From: an uncultured Acidobacteriota bacterium
GTDB taxonomy: Bacteria; Acidobacteriota; Terriglobia; Terriglobales; Acidobacteriaceae
Length of the DNA stretch: 10,801 nucleotides
Reading direction: 5' to 3'
NCBI GenBank assembly: GCA_903932385.1
Contig: CAIZGA010000560.1
Span: forward strand, 1-10,801
Shown here in pieces: positions 6,795 to 10,801 of this stretch. The number at the start of each line of letters is the position of its first letter. The first letter of the stretch is position 1. Position numbers and translations under genes: made by a program. The notes beneath the pieces are model-generated. The model saw only the letters and a list, made by a program, of their open reading frames with translations, was not told where the DNA came from and ran no database searches.

Positions 6795-9700
6795 AGCAGC
6801 GTATGGGAATTGCCGGCCACGTTGCGGAGTTGTTTTTGAATTCGAAACTAACGCCGCTGATTATCATCGCGTCGCTGGTGATTGGTGCATTTTCTATTGC
6901 TGTGATACCGCGAGAAGAAGAGCCGCAAATTCTCGTCCCCATGCTGGACATCACAACCGCATTGCCTGGCGCAACGCCCTCAGAGGTGGAGCAGCGCGTT
7001 ACTCTGCCGGTTGAAACCGAGATGGAACAAATTCCTGGCGTTGAGTATGTGTACTCGACTTCGAGTCCGGGGCAGAGCCTGGTGATTGTTCGTTTTCTGG
7101 TGGGCACCTCGCAGGAAGATGCGTTGATCAAGGTCTACAGCAAGCTGTACGCCGATGCGTCGCTGCTGCCGGGCGAAGCTTCCAAGCCGCTAATCAAGGC
7201 GCGTTCCATTGATGATGTGCCGATTTTGGCGCTGACGTTATGGGGTAGCCATTATGACGCATACCAACTGCGCGCCATAGCGGATGAAGTGCAGCACAAC
7301 GTGCAGCAGATTCCAGATGTGTCAGAGACGAGCCTGATTGGTGGCCTGCCACGCACGATGCGTGTGATGTTGAGTCCGCAAAAAATTGCAGCGTATGGTG
7401 TATCGCCAGGGCAAATTGTTCGCCAACTGCAGTCGGCAAACACATCTGTTCATGCCGGCAATTTTTCGCAGAACAACCAGGAAGTGCAGGTTGACGCAGG
7501 AAATATATTTCTAAGCCGCGATGATTTGGCGGCTGTGGTTGTTGGCGTAAGTCACGGCAGACCGGTGTATCTGCGAGATGTTGCCGACGAGATTCTTGAC
7601 GGACCTGCAGAGGCCACCGACTATGTGCTCTTTGGTGCAGCGAATACGAAGGCTGCGGCTGACACAAGGCAGTTTCCGGCCGTCACCCTCACGGTGGCAA
7701 AGCGCAAGGGCACCAATGCAACCGATATTGCCAATGCTGTGCTGCAACGCGTGCAACAGATGCATGGCAACAGCATCCCCGCGGATGTGACCATCACAAC
7801 AACGCGCAACTATGGTGAGACCGCGAAGGCCAAGTCTGATGAACTGCTGGAGCATTTGCTGCTGGCGACATTGTCGGTGACATTGTTGATTGCATTCTTT
7901 CTCGGATGGCGCGAGTCCGGGGTGGTGCTGCTGGCGATTCCGGTAACTCTGGCGTTGACACTGGCAACTTTTTATTTCCTTGGATACACAATCAACCGCG
8001 TCACTCTGTTCGCATTAATCTTTAGCATAGGAATTCTTGTCGACGATGCAATTGTGGTTGTCGAAAATATGGTGCGGCATTTCCGTCTGCCGGTTAATCA
8101 CGGCAGGCCGCTGAGTGCAGTTGCAGTAGAAGCAGTTGCGGAGGTCGGCAATCCCACAATCCTCGCAACGTTTGCTGTTATCGCCGCAATCCTGCCGATG
8201 GCATTTGTACGCGGCCTGATGGGCCCGTATATGCGACCGATTCCGGTGGGTGCATCTGCTGCAATGTTGTTTTCGCTAATGGTGGCATTTGTTGTTTCGC
8301 CGTGGGCGGCGCTGCGTCTGCTCGGAAAACATGCCGGAGATGCGAACCCTGGCCGCGATGAGAATGACCACTGGACTACGGACTTGTATCGCCGTTTGAT
8401 GACGCCGCTCATTCACTCCAAAGCTCACCGCAGGTATTTTCTCATCGGAGTTGTTGTGCTGCTGCTGTTGGCGGTCATGCTGGTGCCGCTGGGTCTGGTC
8501 CACGTTAAGATGCTGCCCTTCGACAACAAAAGCGAGTTGCAGGTCATCCTTAACATGCCGGAAGGAACGCCGCTGGAGCAGACCACGCGCGTGGCGCAGG
8601 CGATGGGGAATGAGTTGGCGTTGCAACCGGATGTGCTGAATTACCAGATTTATTCCGGCACATCGGGGCCGTATAACTTCAACGGTCTGGTACGCCACTA
8701 CTACATGCGTCATCAGGCCAATGATGCGGACATACAAGTTAATTTATTGCCGGGCAATCAACGGAAGCTGCAGAGCCACGCTATTGCCAAACAGTTGCGA
8801 CCACTTTTGGAAAAAATTGCAGTTGCGTACGGCGCGCGCATTCAGGTGAGTGAAGTTCCGCCGGGGCCGCCGGTGGTGCAGACGTTGGTGGCAGAAATCT
8901 ACGGCCCGCAGATGGATGGGCAGATAGACCTCGCGCGGCAGGTGAAGTCGATCTTCCAGTCCACGCCCGGCGTTGTGGATGCGGACTGGTACGTGGATGA
9001 TCCGCAGCAGAAACTTGTGCTGCGCGTGGATGAAGTGAAAGCCGCCGAACATGGCATTGCCGTCTCCGATGTTGCGCATGCCTTGGCCTTGGCAACATCG
9101 GGCGAGACCGCAGGGCTTGTGCATGATGCAAATGCGCGCGAGCCGATACCGGCAATTGTTGAAATGAATCGCGAAGACCGCTCGTCAGAGCAAGGCCTCG
9201 ACCAAATTCGCATGATGGGAACAGACGGCGTTTCTGTTTCGCTGCGCGAGTTGGTGATTGCACAGCATACGATCATCGACCAGAATATTTATCACAAGAA
9301 CATGAAGCGCGTTGTATACGTCACTGCTGATGTTGCTGGTGGAGCAGAGAGCCCTGTCTACGCAATCCTGAAAATGAACCAGCAGTTGGATCATCTCGTG
9401 CTGCCATCTGGATACAAGCTGGCACGCTACAACTCCACGCAGCCAGACTCGACGGATCACTACGCGATGAAGTGGGATGGCGAATGGCACATCACCATTG
9501 AGGTCTTTCGCGATCTTGGACTAGCGTTTGCGGCGGTGCTTGTACTCATCTATGTGATTGTTGTCGGATGGTTCCGCTCGTTCCTTGTGCCGTTTGTCAT
9601 CATGGCGCCGATACCACTGACGCTGGTTGGCATCCTGCCGGCGCATGCAATCCTCGGTGCATTCTTTACGGCAACCTCGATGATTGGATTTATTGCCGGC

Positions 9701-10021
9701 GCTGGAATCATCGTGCGCAATTCCATCATCCTGGTGGATTTTATTGAACTGCGCCGTCGCGAGGGAATGCCGCTGGAGCAGGCCGTGATTGATGCCGGCG
9801 CAGTTCGCTTTCGTCCAATGCTGCTGACCGCTGCTGCTGTTGTCGTCGGCGCCAGCGTGATTCTCTCCGACCCGATCTTCCAGGGGCTTGCACTCTCATT
9901 GATTGCCGGCGAAGTTGCTTCGACGCTGCTATCGCGAATGGCCGTGCCGGTGCTCTATTACATGGCACATGCCCGGCGGAATTCTGACCACGCAACACTC
10001 ACGAAAAATCAGGAAGGATAA
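6791..10021 (+). CDS. RND efflux permease (AcrB-like), right arm, complete
   Basis: Proton-driven inner-membrane RND permease of 1076 residues, full family length. Seen: TM1 at about 20-40, ending in IPREEEPQI; first porter loop to about 345; TM2-TM6 at about 355-510, with TM4 GILVDDAIVVVENM carrying the paired aspartates (Asp418-Asp419, AcrB Asp407/408); TM7 at about 549-570; second porter loop at about 575-895; TM8-TM12 at about 905-1060. The TM10 relay Lys of AcrB (Lys940) is replaced by Arg976 in IIVRNSIILVDF, while Arg1006 and Thr1013 match AcrB Arg971 and Thr978. The REEEPQI and VRNSIILVDF signatures point to an RND branch separate from classical AcrB. It overlaps the adaptor by 4 bases and is followed 5 bases later by a DUF2892 gene. 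Substrate is unknown; drug, solvent, thiol-compound or metabolite export are all possible. Confidence 0.96.
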   Translation: MKQRMGIAGHVAELFLNSKLTPLIIIASLVIGAFSIAVIPREEEPQILVPMLDITTALPGATPSEVEQRVTLPVETEMEQIPGVEYVYSTSSPGQSLVIVRFLVGTSQEDALIKVYSKLYADASLLPGEASKPLIKARSIDDVPILALTLWGSHYDAYQLRAIADEVQHNVQQIPDVSETSLIGGLPRTMRVMLSPQKIAAYGVSPGQIVRQLQSANTSVHAGNFSQNNQEVQVDAGNIFLSRDDLAAVVVGVSHGRPVYLRDVADEILDGPAEATDYVLFGAANTKAAADTRQFPAVTLTVAKRKGTNATDIANAVLQRVQQMHGNSIPADVTITTTRNYGETAKAKSDELLEHLLLATLSVTLLIAFFLGWRESGVVLLAIPVTLALTLATFYFLGYTINRVTLFALIFSIGILVDDAIVVVENMVRHFRLPVNHGRPLSAVAVEAVAEVGNPTILATFAVIAAILPMAFVRGLMGPYMRPIPVGASAAMLFSLMVAFVVSPWAALRLLGKHAGDANPGRDENDHWTTDLYRRLMTPLIHSKAHRRYFLIGVVVLLLLAVMLVPLGLVHVKMLPFDNKSELQVILNMPEGTPLEQTTRVAQAMGNELALQPDVLNYQIYSGTSGPYNFNGLVRHYYMRHQANDADIQVNLLPGNQRKLQSHAIAKQLRPLLEKIAVAYGARIQVSEVPPGPPVVQTLVAEIYGPQMDGQIDLARQVKSIFQSTPGVVDADWYVDDPQQKLVLRVDEVKAAEHGIAVSDVAHALALATSGETAGLVHDANAREPIPAIVEMNREDRSSEQGLDQIRMMGTDGVSVSLRELVIAQHTIIDQNIYHKNMKRVVYVTADVAGGAESPVYAILKMNQQLDHLVLPSGYKLARYNSTQPDSTDHYAMKWDGEWHITIEVFRDLGLAFAAVLVLIYVIVVGWFRSFLVPFVIMAPIPLTLVGILPAHAILGAFFTATSMIGFIAGAGIIVRNSIILVDFIELRRREGMPLEQAVIDAGAVRFRPMLLTAAAVVVGASVILSDPIFQGLALSLIAGEVASTLLSRMAVPVLYYMAHARRNSDHATLTKNQEG
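10011..10017 (+). promoter_or_regulatory. Shine-Dalgarno AGGAAGG for the DUF2892 gene
   Basis: A purine-rich AGGAAGG overlaps the end of the permease coding sequence and sits 9 bases before ATG 10027. It supports the reality of the small gene and its inclusion in the pump operon. Confidence 0.75.
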
Positions 10022-10026
10022 ACACA

Positions 10027-10236
10027 ATGAATGTTGAACGCGCACTACGTCTACTGGCAGGCATCATGGTTCTTGCATCTCTCACTCTCGCACATTATTT
10101 CAGTCACAACTGGCTGTGGCTCACAGCGTTTGTCGGTGCCAACCTGCTGCAGTCTGCCTTTACCAACTGGTGCCCGGCGATGACGATTCTTCGCATGTTG
10201 GGATGCAAGGATGCAGCTGGCTGCACTACCAGGTAG
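10027..10236 (+). CDS. DUF2892 (YgaP-like transmembrane domain) small membrane protein
   Basis: A 69-residue inner-membrane protein matching the two-helix domain found at the C-terminus of the E. coli rhodanese YgaP and in stand-alone DUF2892 proteins. Seen: the opening NVERALRLLAGIMVL (2-16), first helix at about 7-24, second at about 29-46, with family elements WLTAFVGANLLQSAFTNWCP (31-50) and a C-terminal TILRMLGC. It carries three cysteines (49, 60, 66); the CP pair at 49-50 is family-typical, and the last two lie in the cytosolic tail or just at the membrane. It starts 5 bases after the permease stop with a good Shine-Dalgarno, so it is the fourth gene of the pump operon. The exact function of stand-alone members is not established. 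A role tied to thiol or sulfur chemistry or to pump assembly is inference only. Confidence 0.85.
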   Translation: MNVERALRLLAGIMVLASLTLAHYFSHNWLWLTAFVGANLLQSAFTNWCPAMTILRMLGCKDAAGCTTR

Positions 10237-10292
10237 CCGCTGAATGTTGGGAACATACTGGCATATTCTTCCATGCTTTATGATTCCAACAG
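10237..10292 (+). promoter_or_regulatory. Gap before the sigma gene with a possible ECF-type -35 element
   Basis: This 56 bp gap contains GGGAAC at 10249-10254, which resembles the GGAAC core of ECF sigma -35 elements and lies about 40 bases before the sigma start, a workable distance for autoregulation. No convincing matching -10 was found. A loose inverted repeat (GTTGGGAA at 10246-10253 and TTCCAAC at 10284-10290) spans it. Confidence 0.25.
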
Positions 10293-10801
10293 ATGCGTCC
10301 AGAATTGCTGCAGGCTTCAGAATTGTTGAAGAGAGACACTCCAGAATCGCTGGAGCAGGCAATCGGTTTGCTGCAGCGAACTGTCTATTCCTTCAGCATG
10401 AAGGTGTGCGGTCATCCGGAGGACGCGGAAGATACTACGCAGGAAGTCCTCTCACGTTCACTGCGGCATTTGGCAAAAATCTCTGAACCCAAAGCATTGG
10501 CCGTCTGGCTGTACACGGTGACAAGAAATCGCTGCTGGCGAATGCGTCGCAAAGACGCACGCGTTGCTGGAAAGATTTTTTCGCTGGATGAGTTGATGCC
10601 GGATGATGCGGAGCTGGCCCGTATGCTGCAGGATGCATCGGCGGGTCCCGAGGGAAACCTGCTGCAGGCAGAACGACATTATCAAGTGCACGAGGCGGTG
10701 CTGAAGATTCCGCCGCAACTGCGCATCGTGCTTGTGCTGCACGATATGGAAGAGCTGTCGACCGATCAGGTTGCGCAGATTCTTGGGCTGCAGCAGGGGA
10801 C
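10293..10801 (+). CDS. ECF-type sigma-70 family RNA polymerase sigma factor, 3' end cut by window edge
   Basis: Alternative sigma factor; 169 codons are visible. Seen: region 2 at about residues 20-90, with HPEDAEDTTQEVLSRSLRHL (41-60, core-binding 2.2) and VWLYTVTRNRCWRMRRK (71-87, the -10 recognition/melting part); no region 3; a linker at about 90-125; region 4 from about 127 with IPPQLRIVLVLHDMEELSTD (139-158) and QVAQILGLQQG (159-169), where the DNA-recognition helix is just beginning at the edge. Only the last few dozen residues are missing. An in-frame TGA at 10281 makes ATG 10293 the first Met; the Shine-Dalgarno is weak. It lies 56 bp after the DUF2892 gene in the same direction. Any anti-sigma gene would be downstream, outside the window. 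Confidence 0.93.
   Translation, partial: MRPELLQASELLKRDTPESLEQAIGLLQRTVYSFSMKVCGHPEDAEDTTQEVLSRSLRHLAKISEPKALAVWLYTVTRNRCWRMRRKDARVAGKIFSLDELMPDDAELARMLQDASAGPEGNLLQAERHYQVHEAVLKIPPQLRIVLVLHDMEELSTDQVAQILGLQQG

Noticed and set aside
2420..10021. The two arms as a recent inverted duplication of one pump
   Set aside because: Adaptor lengths (413 and 367), signal and barrel sequences, and permease signature motifs (LIDNSVVVLENI versus LVDDAIVVVENM; PNINIP versus REEEPQI) differ too much.
10244..10486. An 80-codon plus-strand frame overlapping the sigma gene start
   Set aside because: It is in another phase; the frame from 10293 gives an unambiguous sigma-70 region 2 and region 4.
1..10801. 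Search for a novel defence, biosynthetic or mobile system
   Set aside because: All larger genes fall into known efflux, DUF2892 or sigma-factor families. No transposase, integrase, direct-repeat array, tRNA or nuclease-like gene was seen.

Overview
The window holds two RND-type multidrug/solute efflux systems arranged back to back, plus the start of an ECF sigma factor gene. Permease and adaptor sequence style, moderate GC content and gene layout look like an acidobacterium (Terriglobia-like). This is an impression from family resemblance, not a phylogenetic result; there is no rRNA or marker gene to fix the taxon.

Left arm (minus strand, about 4209 to 1): a small uncharacterised membrane-anchored protein (3796-4209), then a lipoprotein periplasmic adaptor (2420-3661), then an RND permease (2420 to 1) that runs off the left edge after 806 codons. 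The adaptor stop and permease start share one base (TAATG), with a perfect Shine-Dalgarno sequence in the adaptor's last codons, so the two are translationally coupled. No outer-membrane channel is seen on this arm within the window. The 134 bp before the adaptor contain two adjacent inverted repeats.

Right arm (plus strand, 4312 to 10236): a TolC-family outer-membrane channel, a second lipoprotein adaptor, a complete 1076-residue RND permease and a 69-residue DUF2892/YgaP-like membrane protein. The first three genes are joined by 4-base ATGA overlaps and the fourth follows after 5 bases, so this is almost certainly one operon encoding a complete tripartite pump plus an accessory membrane protein. 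After a 56 bp gap an ECF-type sigma-70 factor starts (10293) and is cut by the right edge in region 4.

The two arms diverge from a 102 bp intergenic region (4210-4311) holding an imperfect palindrome. The likely working model is two inner-membrane pumps of different RND subfamilies that may share the one TolC-like channel. The permeases differ at proton-relay positions: the left one has Asp-Asn instead of Asp-Asp in TM4, and the right one keeps Asp-Asp but has Arg in place of the AcrB Lys940 equivalent. No TetR, MarR or two-component regulator is visible in the window. I see no mobile element, CRISPR array, tRNA or rRNA, and no clearly new defence or biosynthetic system.
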